Source: Lentilactobacillus sp. Marseille-Q4993 (GTDB taxonomy: Bacteria; Bacillota; Bacilli; Lactobacillales; Lactobacillaceae). From it: DNA of 64,000 nucleotides. The notes beneath the pieces are model-generated. The model was not told where the DNA came from. It made no database searches and was given only the letters and a program-made list of their open reading frames with translations. The translations under genes were made by a program, and so were the position numbers. The stretch covers positions 1 to 64,000 of the forward strand of contig NZ_CATNVB010000009.1 of assembly GCF_951230165.1 (NCBI RefSeq), in the 5' to 3' direction. Below are positions 16,118 through 25,529 of this stretch, piece after piece (within the stretch, counting starts at the first letter, position 1; every line of letters begins with the position of its first letter).

Positions 16118-18335
16118 ATACCTCTTTAATCACAAACAACCGACTTGAAAAATCAGCTGATTCTCTAACTTTTTTATCTGGATCCAAAATCTGGCTCACA
16201 AAGTAACCTGCATTCATCAATTCATCCCCGAAATAGGTTTCTTCGTCATCGTTAACCCGATACTCCTTATCTGGGTCCAGTCCCGCAAATTTAATTCTCA
16301 AATAATTTGCCTGAGGTTGGTTTAACACCTGATATCTAGCAGCAATCGCTTCACTTTGGTCATCACTTACCACCATCCAGGCAGCCACATTTTTGCTACC
16401 TTCAAATGGGTTGCTAAGACGGTAGAATTTCCCAAACTGAAATAGTTTTCTGTATTGTTTATAGAACTTTATCTGTTCTTCAACTTTAGCCCGATCCCGC
16501 TTATTTAGTTTGGTAATATCTAACTCGTAGCCAAAATCACCAAAGTAAGCAACATTTGCTCTCGTATCTAAAGAAGTTATTCTCCCAGTCTGGTCGTTAG
16601 GGACCGCTGATACATGCGCTCCCATCATTGACTGCGAATAACCATATGAAGTCCCATACTGAATTAGCATCCGTTCGTATGCATCTGTGTCATCACTAGT
16701 CCATGCTTGAGGAGCATAGTACATCATTCCAAGATCAAACCGGCCTCCACCGGAAGCACAAGATTCGAACATTACGTCAGGAAAGCTCTGAGTCAACCTG
16801 TCGTACAAATCATAAACCCCCAGAATGTAGCGATGTGGCATTTCTGGCTGTTGACCATATGGCAAGGCATAGCTGAACATTTCCGTGATGTACCGGTTCA
16901 TATCCCATTTTACGTAGTCCAGTTTGGTTTCTTTAATTACAGCACTAATTTTATCGTATAGATAATCAACAACTTCGGAATAGCTCATATCAAGTACGAA
17001 TTGATTTCGCCCCGGTGTACTTGGCCTCCCTACCGCATTAATCATCCAATTCGAATGCTCTTTATATAATTCACTTTCAATCGAAATCATCTCTGGTTCA
17101 AACCAAAGGCCAAATTTAAGCCCCATGTCGTGAATCTGATCAGCAAAGTGCCCCAACCCCTTTGGGAACTTCCGTTTATCGGTAAACCAATCACCTAACG
17201 ATGTCGTATCATCATCCCGTTTGCCAAACCAACCATCATCAAGAACGAACATTTCAATTCCAAGTTTCTTAGCATCCTTGGCAATCGTCATCAACTTATC
17301 TTCATTAAAGTCAAAGTAAGTTGCTTCCCAATTATTAATTAGAATTGGTCGTTCCTGCTTAGCAAACCGCTGGTTAACCAAATGTTTGCTGTAAAATGTC
17401 GCTAGGTTCTGGGATAACTGATTGAACCCCTGGTCGGAGTATGCAAGCACCGCTTCAGGAGTTTGAAATGGACTGCTGTGGGTTAATCCCCACCTAAATT
17501 CATTTGGGTTAATTCCGATCAGTACCCGGGTCGTTGCAAACTGGTCGACCTCAACTTGATCCAAAAAGTTTCCTGAATAAACTAAATTAAAGCCGATTGC
17601 TTCGCCACTGTTTTCATTCGTGTGTGGCCTAGCCAGCATTACAAAGGGATTTTCCTGGTGGCTACTTGCTGTTCGTAGACTACCAACGCTTTGAACGCCT
17701 GACCTCAATGGCGTACGTTCCATGTGGCGTTCCCTTGCCCACGCCCCAGAAAAATGCACAAAGTCATAATCATTATCTGGTAGATCAAGCTGAGCACTAA
17801 AGGCATGGTTGATTTCCATAAGACTGTTCCCATTATTGATAAACTTAGCACTTCTAACAATTACATCATCATCAGGGAAAACAGCGTATGAAAGATGTAT
17901 CTCAAGGTTTGCACTGAAATCAACCAGCTTTATTATCAGCGTTTCTGCAGACTCTTTGTCACCAAACGTAGCCGGCATATCTTCAAACCGGAACTTACCT
18001 CTAGTTAACTTATAGCCTGCATACCTGAAATCTGAAATTCTATTCCCATCAGGGGAAGTAATTTGAAATGCTGGAAACCTGAAATCCCCACGACCAAAAT
18101 CGGCATACTCCCGTTTGATATGGTCGGGCTGAAACTCCGGATGCTCCAAATTGTATGCCACCGTTGCATCCCGTCGTTCCATCGTCATCAAATTGGCATA
18201 GCTGTCCCGCACATGAATTCGTTTGCCATAATAAACTTGGCCGATATCACCGTTACCCAACACCTGAAATACATAGCTTGAGTTCTTAGTTTGTAAATGA
18301 AACACATTGGTATCTTCATTAACGTGCACTGTCAT
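16116..18335 (-). CDS. melA: Alpha-galactosidase, GH36
   Basis: A 739-residue cytosolic enzyme that hydrolyses alpha-1,6-galactosides such as melibiose, raffinose and stachyose. It has the same length as the characterised lactobacillar MelA enzymes. Features are an N-terminal beta-sandwich, then a TIM barrel with VLDDGWFGKRDDDTTSLGDW, the nucleophile Asp in YVKWDMNRYITE (about residue 478), and the acid/base Asp in WTSDDTDAYERM (about residue 548). GGGGGTAGGG precedes the ATG. It lies 14 bp after an M20 peptidase gene, so the two are cotranscribed. No sugar transporter is adjacent. Confidence 0.95.
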   Translation of the reverse strand: MTVHVNEDTNVFHLQTKNSSYVFQVLGNGDIGQVYYGKRIHVRDSYANLMTMERRDATVAYNLEHPEFQPDHIKREYADFGRGDFRFPAFQITSPDGNRISDFRYAGYKLTRGKFRFEDMPATFGDKESAETLIIKLVDFSANLEIHLSYAVFPDDDVIVRSAKFINNGNSLMEINHAFSAQLDLPDNDYDFVHFSGAWARERHMERTPLRSGVQSVGSLRTASSHQENPFVMLARPHTNENSGEAIGFNLVYSGNFLDQVEVDQFATTRVLIGINPNEFRWGLTHSSPFQTPEAVLAYSDQGFNQLSQNLATFYSKHLVNQRFAKQERPILINNWEATYFDFNEDKLMTIAKDAKKLGIEMFVLDDGWFGKRDDDTTSLGDWFTDKRKFPKGLGHFADQIHDMGLKFGLWFEPEMISIESELYKEHSNWMINAVGRPSTPGRNQFVLDMSYSEVVDYLYDKISAVIKETKLDYVKWDMNRYITEMFSYALPYGQQPEMPHRYILGVYDLYDRLTQSFPDVMFESCASGGGRFDLGMMYYAPQAWTSDDTDAYERMLIQYGTSYGYSQSMMGAHVSAVPNDQTGRITSLDTRANVAYFGDFGYELDITKLNKRDRAKVEEQIKFYKQYRKLFQFGKFYRLSNPFEGSKNVAAWMVVSDDQSEAIAARYQVLNQPQANYLRIKFAGLDPDKEYRVNDDEETYFGDELMNAGYFVSQILDPDKKVRESADFSSRLFVIKEV

Positions 18336-18349
18336 TATCCCTACCCCCG

Positions 18350-19606
18350 TTATTTTAAATAATCAACAATTGATCGTTTGAATAGTGGAAACATCTTCAG
18401 ATAAGTATCTAAATGTAAATATTCATTAACTTGGTGAGCAGATGTATTTCCTGGACCTAGAATCACAACCTCCATATCCGGATTGATCCTAGTAAACTCA
18501 GACGCGTCCGTTCCCAGTGAAACCCCAATTGTTGGTAGATTTTGAGCCTGTTGTAAAGTCGTGGCCGCATTTTTCTGCAAAATTTGGACCATTTTACCCT
18601 TATCATCACTGATTACAGGTCGTTCACTATAATCAACAGTCAGCTCCAAATTAACGTCTGGATGCTGGTTTAACTCAGCAACTAAATCCCTCAATCGGAT
18701 GATCAACTCTTCATTTGGTAACTCCGGAATCGTTCTCACTTTAACCCGCTCATAGGCTAAATCCGGAATGCTATTCACCTGTTCACCGCCATGGAAAATG
18801 TCAGGAGCGTAGACCGTTTCGCCAAGGGTGGAATTGCGTTCAGTTAGTCCCTGATAAAAATCCTTCTCAGCGACATAATACTTAATCAAAGTGTCCACAG
18901 CGTTAACTCCAAGTTTAGGCATCGAGCTGTGGGCAGCTTTTCCATGGGCAGTTACCGTGTATGTCATCCACCCTTTGTGAGCCGTTACAATAAAGTGTTG
19001 TTCATCATCCTCAGGTAACCCTTCGACTGATTTTTTGAGTTTGAAAAATGAATTAGAATCAATAAATGCACCGCCATTGAAATACCTATCGATTTCTGAA
19101 ACAGGGACCCCCGTAGGCTCAGCAATCATCATGACATCAAGGTCAGACACGTAACCCTCATCAGCAATATACGCTGCTCCTTCGGCAGTCAGTTCCTCCG
19201 AAATCGTGGCAATGAAACGAATCGTTCCCGTTTTAACCATATCTTCTTCATGGAGCTCAATGAAGGTGATTGCAAACTGGGCTAAACCAGCCTTCATATC
19301 ACTAGCTCCTAATCCCGTGAGCACATTGCCTTCAGTTTCTGCCTCAAATGGATTTGATCTCCACTTTGACTCATCTCCAACCGCAACCGTGTCTTCATGA
19401 CCTGCCAGTCCAACGATTGGATGATGACCAGTCCCAATTTCAGCAACAACGTTACTCCGACCAGGCTTTTGCTCAATTCGAACTGCTCTAATTCCGTGAG
19501 CCCTAAATAGGTTGATAAGGTAATCAGCAACGGCGCCTTCGTTACCGTTGGCACTGTTGATATTTATTAAATCTTTGACTATTTGAATTTTTTCGGTGTC
19601 TTTCAA
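18350..19606 (-). CDS. M20 family metallopeptidase/deacylase (ArgE/DapE-like)
   Basis: A 418-residue zinc enzyme. It has the metal-ligand motif GLAGHEDTVAVGD (His and Asp), the bridging Asp in GLGASDMKAG, the catalytic Glu pair in ATISEELTAEG, and the C-terminal His in NTSAHQVNEYL. The family includes succinyl-diaminopimelate desuccinylase and acetylornithine deacetylase; the exact substrate is open. The TTG start follows GGGAG. It is the first gene of a two-gene unit with melA, a pairing with no clear metabolic logic. Confidence 0.85.
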   Translation of the reverse strand: MKDTEKIQIVKDLININSANGNEGAVADYLINLFRAHGIRAVRIEQKPGRSNVVAEIGTGHHPIVGLAGHEDTVAVGDESKWRSNPFEAETEGNVLTGLGASDMKAGLAQFAITFIELHEEDMVKTGTIRFIATISEELTAEGAAYIADEGYVSDLDVMMIAEPTGVPVSEIDRYFNGGAFIDSNSFFKLKKSVEGLPEDDEQHFIVTAHKGWMTYTVTAHGKAAHSSMPKLGVNAVDTLIKYYVAEKDFYQGLTERNSTLGETVYAPDIFHGGEQVNSIPDLAYERVKVRTIPELPNEELIIRLRDLVAELNQHPDVNLELTVDYSERPVISDDKGKMVQILQKNAATTLQQAQNLPTIGVSLGTDASEFTRINPDMEVVILGPGNTSAHQVNEYLHLDTYLKMFPLFKRSIVDYLK

Positions 19607-19705
19607 ACTGGCACTCCCATTCGTAAGTAATTGTGTGAATCCGCTTTACTTGTTATTATACCTGTTTTCTGTAAAAAGCTTAATTAATTGGCTAGGGACA
19701 AAAGG

Positions 19706-19908
19706 AGGTGGGACAGAAAGCATACGAAGATGCTTTCGTCGTCCCACCCCCGCACAACCAACAGTAACTGAGGGCCATGAATAATGGCCCTCAGTCCTGA
19801 TGGTTACTGCGTGTAGCAATGATTTGGATGAAAGCAAAAAAGTAACGATAAATTTCAAGAAAATGAAATTTATCGCTATTTTTTTCGATTTACCTAGTTA
19901 TGTCCCAA
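19706..19908 (+). repeat. Hairpin-rich interspersed repeat, copy A
   Basis: A non-coding element of about 205 bp that fills the gap between divergent or convergent genes. It consists of three hairpins in series: AAAGCAT...ATGCTTT at the left end, ACTGAGGGCCAT...ATGGCCCTCAGT in the middle, and GCGATAAATTTCA-type arms (AGCGATAAATTTCATTTTCT complement) at the right. The ends carry the short inverted repeat TGGGACA / TGTCCCA. A second copy in opposite orientation lies at 43209-43414, with roughly 85-90% identity by eye. It resembles a MITE or a lactobacillar intergenic repeat family; no transposase is present. Confidence 0.85.
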
Positions 19909-19930
19909 TCTCTAAATAACTAGAATAATT

Positions 19931-20665
19931 TTATTGAGCTGTCAATCCACCATCAACCACGAACTCTGATCCGGTTGAGTAACTTGAATCGTCTGATGCT
20001 AGGTAAAGAACCATCTTAGAAACTTCCTCAGGTTCCGCAACTCTTTGTAGTGGAATTGCCTTCGCAAATTGTTTAATTACTTCTTCGTTGTCTCCTTGAT
20101 GAATCATTGGCGTCGAAATTACTCCTGGGTGAACTGAGTTAACCCGAATTCCATAATGGGATAATTCAAGAGCAGCCGCTTTCGTCATTCCACGAACTGC
20201 GAATTTAGTGTCAGTGTAACCAAGTGCCCCACCAACTAAACCATTGATTGATGAAACATTGACAATACTACCACCGCCGTTGTCCTTCATCTTAGCACCA
20301 ACTGCCTTCATTCCAAGAAAGACACTTAATTGATTGATTTTGAAGATCTTCATATAGTCATCAACTGAAACGTCAAACATTGACTTGCTGAATGTGATTC
20401 CGGCGTTATTGACCAAAATATCGATTTTACCAAACTTATCAATAGCCGTATCAACAACCGTTTTCCAGTCTTCCTCACTAGCAACGTCCTGCTTGACAAA
20501 CACGGCATTATCACCAAGTTTTGCAGCTGTTTCCTGACCCTTTTCGGCGTTGATGTCAGTTAAGACAACCTTGGCCCCCTCATCAACGAACAATTCGGCG
20601 TGACTTGCTCCCATTCCTTGAGATGCACCAGTAATAATCGCAACTTTTCCGTCTAATTTTCCCAT
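19931..20665 (-). CDS. Short-chain dehydrogenase/reductase (classical SDR)
   Basis: A 244-residue NAD(P)-dependent oxidoreductase. Features are the cofactor motif TGASQGMG, ADP-ribose-binding DIN after the second strand (favouring NAD), NNAG, the catalytic Ser in NVSSINGLVG, and Tyr-x3-Lys in GYTDTKFAVRG. The C-terminal GSEFVVDGGLTAQ is typical of the family. Substrate unknown; related lactobacillar enzymes reduce ketones to chiral alcohols. GGGGG precedes the ATG. It lies downstream of an MFS transporter gene, but a hairpin between them suggests separate transcription. Confidence 0.88.
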   Translation of the reverse strand: MGKLDGKVAIITGASQGMGASHAELFVDEGAKVVLTDINAEKGQETAAKLGDNAVFVKQDVASEEDWKTVVDTAIDKFGKIDILVNNAGITFSKSMFDVSVDDYMKIFKINQLSVFLGMKAVGAKMKDNGGGSIVNVSSINGLVGGALGYTDTKFAVRGMTKAAALELSHYGIRVNSVHPGVISTPMIHQGDNEEVIKQFAKAIPLQRVAEPEEVSKMVLYLASDDSSYSTGSEFVVDGGLTAQ

Positions 20666-20714
20666 GAGAAAATCCCCCTTTTTTGAAATTGCTTACACCT
20701 CAATTATAGATAAA

Positions 20715-20748
20715 AAACGGCAGACCAAAAATATTTAGTCTCCCGTTA
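20715..20748 (-). terminator. Hairpin after the MFS transporter
   Basis: Stem ACGG...AGAC / GTCT...CCGT downstream of the MFS gene on the minus strand, with a run of T residues. It separates that gene from the SDR gene. Confidence 0.6.
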
Positions 20749-20756
20749 CGGATTTA

Positions 20757-22187
20757 TTATTTAGCACCAATGGAGGATGCTTTAGTAGCTTTCTTTGACT
20801 TGAAATACCTGTGGATTACCATGAGTAAACTAATTCCTGAAATAACGATTGCCAACCAGAACACGTTTCGGAATGCGGTCATGAACTCCCCGCCCAATTG
20901 TGGGGTAATGTGAACTACCCCTGGAAGCTGAACAAATAGTAGCGAGGAACTAAAACTAATTCCAATCGTCATCCCCAATGTTCTAGCAAAGGAGTTGAAT
21001 GAACCGGCAATTCCGGACAAACTCTTGTCAACAAGTCCCATCGTTAATGCGTTATTCGGTGATAAGAATAGCGCCATTCCAATACCGTTTAACACAATTG
21101 GCAAAATGATCAGCGGTAAATTCATTGTTGCAGGGTACAGAATATATCCAATCTGAGAAAAGGTTAGTACCGCCAGTCCAAATACAGTCAGTAGTTCTCG
21201 GTTCATTCTGTCAGCTAAAATCCCAGCAAACGGACTTGTGATCAACATCGTCACTGACTGCAACATGGTTATCAATCCACTTTCAAGTGGTGTTAACAGG
21301 CCATAACTTTGTAAGTAGAACGGTAACAGTATATTAGAAACTGCATTAACCACCATTACCAACAGCAACGCCGAGATTGAAGTCATATAAGCCCGGTTTC
21401 TCAACAGTTCGGGGGCAATCCATGGGGTCTTTGACTTATCGTCCTGAATAAATGAGTACACAGTGATTATTGTTCCAACTACTAAAAAGCCGAAACCTAA
21501 CGGAATGTTCTTTCCTCCCTGGAAGAAACTACCACTCAGAAAGAAAATCACCATTCCAACTGTAAACAGGCTTTGACCAGTCCAGTTTGCACCATGAACA
21601 ACCTTTTTGATTGACCCCACAGTTTGTTTCGGCGAAGGTAAAATTTTAAATCCTAACACCAAAGCTAAAATTGAGATTGGAATATTGATCCAGAAAATCC
21701 ATCGCCAAGTGGCCACCGACATGATAAATCCACCAAACGCTGGCCCTGAAATCGCGCCCACCGAGATAAACATTGAAATGTAGGAAAGGGCCTCAGCTCT
21801 CCGTTTATCAGGAAAATAATCGTTCACGATTCCCATTGAGTTTGCCATGATCATCGCTGAGCCGACAGCTTGAACGATTCTTCCAAGAATCATCATCCAA
21901 AAGTTAACGGCGAATCCCGTAATCGTTGACCCAATCAAGAATGCTATCCCACCATGTAAAAAAATATAGTTTTTAGATATCAAATCCCCTAAATGGCCAA
22001 ACATCACCAGTAAAATTGCTGTGGTAATCAATCCAGACTGCACGACCCAAGTGGCCATCCCACTTGATACGCCCAAACTAACTGCAATCTTAGGTAACGC
22101 CAAGTTTGTACTCGAACCGGCTAGACTAGTAAGCAATGAGAATAGCCCCAAAACTGCGATTACTGGATAATTCTTCTTCCCCTCCAT
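20757..22187 (-). CDS. MFS transporter, DHA2 family
   Basis: A 476-residue membrane exporter with a 14-helix layout. The first helix contains GLFSLLTSLAGSSTNLALPK, the loop 2-3 motif A is FGHLGDLISKNY, and motif C is AISGPAFGGFIM. It is distinct from the DHA2 pump at 3685-5145, with which it shares only family-level similarity. GGGGG precedes the ATG. No regulator is adjacent. The substrate could be a drug, bile acid or metabolite. Confidence 0.87.
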   Translation of the reverse strand: MEGKKNYPVIAVLGLFSLLTSLAGSSTNLALPKIAVSLGVSSGMATWVVQSGLITTAILLVMFGHLGDLISKNYIFLHGGIAFLIGSTITGFAVNFWMMILGRIVQAVGSAMIMANSMGIVNDYFPDKRRAEALSYISMFISVGAISGPAFGGFIMSVATWRWIFWINIPISILALVLGFKILPSPKQTVGSIKKVVHGANWTGQSLFTVGMVIFFLSGSFFQGGKNIPLGFGFLVVGTIITVYSFIQDDKSKTPWIAPELLRNRAYMTSISALLLVMVVNAVSNILLPFYLQSYGLLTPLESGLITMLQSVTMLITSPFAGILADRMNRELLTVFGLAVLTFSQIGYILYPATMNLPLIILPIVLNGIGMALFLSPNNALTMGLVDKSLSGIAGSFNSFARTLGMTIGISFSSSLLFVQLPGVVHITPQLGGEFMTAFRNVFWLAIVISGISLLMVIHRYFKSKKATKASSIGAK

Positions 22188-22285
22188 AACCGTACTACCC
22201 CCTGTTTAATTTTTCGTAATCATCATGCAACCTTTATAACATAACTTACAAAAAATTAGTACTATCTCGCCTTGGCTTTTAAACC

Positions 22286-23221
22286 CTATTTATTAATATC
22301 AACTAGGGCCCACTTTGGCTGGTCACCTTGTAAAACCCGGTCGATTTCACTAGCCGCTCCAACCGCCATTCTAGTCATGCTTTCAACGGTATTTGAGGCA
22401 ACGTGTGGGGTAAGTACTACGTTAGGTAGCTCAAATAATTCTGAATCTCTTGGTAGGGGTTCAGGCTCGGTCACATCTAGGCCGGCTCCTGCAATCTCAC
22501 CAGCCTTCAGGGCAGTGATGAGGGCGTCCTGATCAACTAGGGCCCCACGGCCTAAATTGATTAGGACGGCTGAGTCTTTCATCTGCTTAAATTCAGCGGC
22601 TCCAATCCCGTGAATGGTCTCATCAGTTACTGCCATATGCAAGCTTAAAACATCGGATTCCTTGATAATCGTATCCCTGTCCACAAATTTTGCGTATGGA
22701 GTATCCTTCTTTGTTCGGCTATAAGCAAGAACATTCATCCCCAAGCCACTAGCCTTCTTAGCAACTAGGCTACCAATTCGACCAAATCCCATTATTCCAA
22801 GGGTTTTGCCTTCAAGATCGAACCCAATTGCTTGACTACGTCCCGTTCCATTTCTGTAACTCAATGATAGTTGAGTTATGTTCTTCGAAACATCTAACAT
22901 CATTGCTAAGGTTGATTCCGCAACCGTTCCAGCATTTGCGTTAGGAGTGATTGTTGTCCAGATTCCTTTAGACGCAGCGTAATCGTAATCAATATTGTCA
23001 TATCCAACCCCGTGACGCGCTAAAATCTTTAGGTTTGGCATGGCATCAATCGTTGAGTTGTCGATTGGTTCCGTATACAGAATGATTCCATCAACGTCTT
23101 TCGCCTTAGCCAAAATATCCTGCTGGTCACTTTTAGTAGTAATAACCTCATAACCCCGCTCAATTAGATATTCACTACCAGCAGCAATCATTCCCTCTGG
23201 CACTGCAACTTTTTTTGCCAT
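22286..23221 (-). CDS. D-isomer-specific 2-hydroxyacid dehydrogenase
   Basis: A 311-residue NAD-dependent dehydrogenase of the D-lactate/D-3-phosphoglycerate family. It has the Rossmann motif GIMGFGRIGSLVAKK, the catalytic Arg in LINLGRGALVDQDALI, the Glu in GLDVTEPEPLP, and the His in LTPHVASNT. There is no C-terminal ACT domain, so it is not a full SerA. AAGGGTGG precedes the ATG. It follows a GNAT acetyltransferase by 17 bp and is probably cotranscribed. The likely role is reduction of a branched or small 2-ketoacid. Confidence 0.88.
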   Translation of the reverse strand: MAKKVAVPEGMIAAGSEYLIERGYEVITTKSDQQDILAKAKDVDGIILYTEPIDNSTIDAMPNLKILARHGVGYDNIDYDYAASKGIWTTITPNANAGTVAESTLAMMLDVSKNITQLSLSYRNGTGRSQAIGFDLEGKTLGIMGFGRIGSLVAKKASGLGMNVLAYSRTKKDTPYAKFVDRDTIIKESDVLSLHMAVTDETIHGIGAAEFKQMKDSAVLINLGRGALVDQDALITALKAGEIAGAGLDVTEPEPLPRDSELFELPNVVLTPHVASNTVESMTRMAVGAASEIDRVLQGDQPKWALVDINK

Positions 23222-23238
23222 TATTAATATCCACCCTT

Positions 23239-23733
23239 CTAATTAATATGCTTTCCATAGATATCCAAACTATATTTTTTGGCGTCCATTTCAACTACAT
23301 CAGGCAAATGACCCCATAATTTGTAATCAAATTTCTCAAACAACTTCTTACTTGGCTGATTGTGACTAAAAATCAGAGAAACAACCGTATTGATGTCATA
23401 ATCTTTTGCGTGCTCGTCAACGTACTTCAATGCAGCCGATCCCAGGCCCTGACCTTGAAATTTTTGGTCAAGATAAATACTAACTTCCGCTGTCCGACGA
23501 TACCCCTGTCTTTCGTAATAATCATTAAGACTAATCCACCCTGCAGGTTCATCATCCACTTTGATCAACAGAATTGGTCGAGTTTGGGGATTATGGCTGT
23601 CAAACCACGGTTGCCGCTGTTCCACCGTAACTTTATCGACATCTGCCGTTGCCATCCTAGTAGGAACTGATTCGTTATATACATCCGTGATGAATGGTAA
23701 GTCATCGATAGTAGCCGGAATTATTTTTATCAT
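23239..23733 (-). CDS. GNAT family N-acetyltransferase (PAT/Bar-like)
   Basis: A 164-residue acetyltransferase. The order of elements, IIPATIDDLPFITDVYNESV, then AGWISLNDYYERQGYR, then the acetyl-CoA-binding loop DQKFQGQGLGSAALKYVDEH, matches the phosphinothricin/methionine sulfoximine acetyltransferase branch, which acetylates small amino-acid-like amines. GAGGTG precedes the ATG. First gene of a two-gene unit with a D-2-hydroxyacid dehydrogenase. Confidence 0.85.
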   Translation of the reverse strand: MIKIIPATIDDLPFITDVYNESVPTRMATADVDKVTVEQRQPWFDSHNPQTRPILLIKVDDEPAGWISLNDYYERQGYRRTAEVSIYLDQKFQGQGLGSAALKYVDEHAKDYDINTVVSLIFSHNQPSKKLFEKFDYKLWGHLPDVVEMDAKKYSLDIYGKHIN

Positions 23734-23770
23734 TCTACTTTCACCTCAATGGTAAGTATACCAAAAAGAC

Positions 23771-23805
23771 GGCTCTTAAATTGTGATTAATCACAACTCA
23801 GAGCC
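23771..23805. terminator. Hairpin between the heme-uptake ATPase and the GNAT gene
   Basis: Stem GGCTCT...TTGTGATTA / TAATCACAA...AGAGCC. It sits where the heme operon ends (minus strand, below) and just upstream of the GNAT start. Its flanks are only weakly T-rich. Confidence 0.6.
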
Positions 23806-23824
23806 ATCTATTCCTACTAAAAAA

Positions 23825-24586
23825 TCAGTCTGGAATTTCGATAAAGTATTTACCAAAATCGGGTACTTCAACTTGGGTAATCTTTGTCTGGTATAAATCC
23901 ATCAGCTTATTTCTGGTCATTAATTGATTTTTTGGACCAACAGCCACGATTTTACCAGCCGCCATCATCAAAATATTATCACTAATTTTAAATGCCTGAT
24001 TGATATCATGTAATACTAAAATCACCGTTAGTTTTTCCGTTCGGTTCAACTGCTTGATAAAAGTCATCAATCTCTTTTGATAGCGAATATCCAAGTACGT
24101 GGTTGGTTCGTCCAAAAATAAATAATCTGGTTCCTGGGCGATAGCAGCTGCTAGCCAGACCCGTTGTTGTTGACCACCCGATAAACTACCAACTGATTTG
24201 TCCCGATACTTTGTCAGACTAGTAATTTCTAGAAACGGGTCAATCTCCTCGTCATCAATCACAGAAAGCGTACTATGATAAGGAATTCGTCCGGTTTTCA
24301 CAGCTTCCGATACCGTCAAGTCATCATAAACCATATTCTGTTGAGCAACAACGGCAATCTTCTGAGCCCGTTGCCTAGCCGTCAATTCATCAATTGGCGT
24401 GTCATTGATTTCAACTTTACCAGCAGTTGGTTTAATTTGGCCAGTTAACAATTTAAGCAGAGTGGATTTGCCGGCCCCGTTTGGTCCAATTATCGAAGTT
24501 ATTTTGCCAACCTGGATTTCAGCGGTGGCATTTGCTATGAACGGCTTTCCGGCTTGATAACTATAATCAACGTTGGTTAATTTCAT
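23825..24586 (-). CDS. Heme/iron-complex ABC transporter ATPase (FecE/HmuV type)
   Basis: A 253-residue ABC ATPase that powers the adjacent FecCD permease. It has Walker A GPNGAGKSTLLKLL, the Q-loop VVAQQNM, the signature LSGGQQQRVWLA, Walker B YLFLDEPTTYLD, and the switch His in VILVLHDINQAF. This sequence class (LSGGQ, DEPTTYLD) is typical of importers of siderophores, heme and cobalamin. It is last in a five-gene operon with NEAT-like surface proteins and an IsdE-like binding protein, so heme is the best substrate. Its start overlaps the permease by 20 bp. Confidence 0.9.
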   Translation of the reverse strand: MKLTNVDYSYQAGKPFIANATAEIQVGKITSIIGPNGAGKSTLLKLLTGQIKPTAGKVEINDTPIDELTARQRAQKIAVVAQQNMVYDDLTVSEAVKTGRIPYHSTLSVIDDEEIDPFLEITSLTKYRDKSVGSLSGGQQQRVWLAAAIAQEPDYLFLDEPTTYLDIRYQKRLMTFIKQLNRTEKLTVILVLHDINQAFKISDNILMMAAGKIVAVGPKNQLMTRNKLMDLYQTKITQVEVPDFGKYFIEIPD

Positions 24587-25529
24587 TCAACTTCCCCCTC
24601 TGAATCAGCCAAATTAGAAAGATGCCACCAGCAACCGTCATAATCGTTGCGGCTGAAATCTCGCTGGGTAGGACAACTAAGCGTCCAACCGTGTCAACCA
24701 ATAGTAGCAACCACGCACCACTTAACATTGAGAATGGTACTAAAGTCTGATAATCCCGACCAACTAAGCTGCGGCCTAGGTTTGGCACAATAATCCCGAT
24801 AAACGGAATCGTGCCAACCACACTTGCTACTCCACTTGTTAATAAAATAATAACTGTAAGTAACGTGACTCTGATTGTGATTACTGACAAACCAATAGTA
24901 GCTAATTTATCGTCTGACAGTTTTAGATAGTTTGCCCATGGTGATAAGATCACTGCCATAAGCAGACTTATCAACCCAACTACCATCACGAGCCAAGCTT
25001 CATTCCAAGTCACGCCATTAAAAGAACTAGAACTGCCTGAAGTACCATTAGAAAATAATTGCGTAATTCCGACAAAAACTATGTTGAGAGCAACCCCAAC
25101 AATAATCAATCGATACGGTGTTCTTAAGTTATCCTTTGTCATCAGTAATAGTAAGGCAACAATTCCACCAATAATGGCAAAAATAATTTTCCCAACAGCA
25201 AGCCCTGGTAGGATAAACGCACCTAACAAGATTGCTAGTTCGGCGCCACTAGCTACTCCCAGGATTGAGGGATCAGCTAACCGATTTCTAAAAACTGATT
25301 GACTTAGCGCACCAGCAACTGCCAGCATCCCGCCACTGATTAAAGTAACGATAATTCTTGGCACCCGAACGGCCATAATTACATTCATTTCTGTTGATGA
25401 GCCACCGGATATGCCACTTATCAACTGCTTAAAACTGATTGTCTGGGCACCTAAAATAAGTGAAATTGCAATCGTTATAACGAGTAAAACTAAAATTCCT
25501 ACGTAACTCAATCTTTCCCGTTTCTTCAT
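24567..25529 (-). CDS. isdF: FecCD-family permease, heme importer (IsdF-like)
   Basis: A 320-residue inner-membrane permease with eight to ten helices. It has family landmarks VRVPRIIVTLISGGMLAVAG near the N-terminus, and GTIPFIGIIVPNLGRSLVGRD, the coupling loop that contacts the ATPase. It functions as a homodimer with the ATPase at 23825. The ATG immediately follows the stop codon of the binding-protein gene (TAGATG), so the two are translationally coupled. The symbol is by locus analogy with the staphylococcal Isd system. Confidence 0.87.
   Translation of the reverse strand: MKKRERLSYVGILVLLVITIAISLILGAQTISFKQLISGISGGSSTEMNVIMAVRVPRIIVTLISGGMLAVAGALSQSVFRNRLADPSILGVASGAELAILLGAFILPGLAVGKIIFAIIGGIVALLLLMTKDNLRTPYRLIIVGVALNIVFVGITQLFSNGTSGSSSSFNGVTWNEAWLVMVVGLISLLMAVILSPWANYLKLSDDKLATIGLSVITIRVTLLTVIILLTSGVASVVGTIPFIGIIVPNLGRSLVGRDYQTLVPFSMLSGAWLLLLVDTVGRLVVLPSEISAATIMTVAGGIFLIWLIQRGKLNEINQR

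Noticed and set aside
23561-23755. Plus-strand frames opposite the GNAT gene
   Set aside because: They are antisense shadows of a clear acetyltransferase gene.
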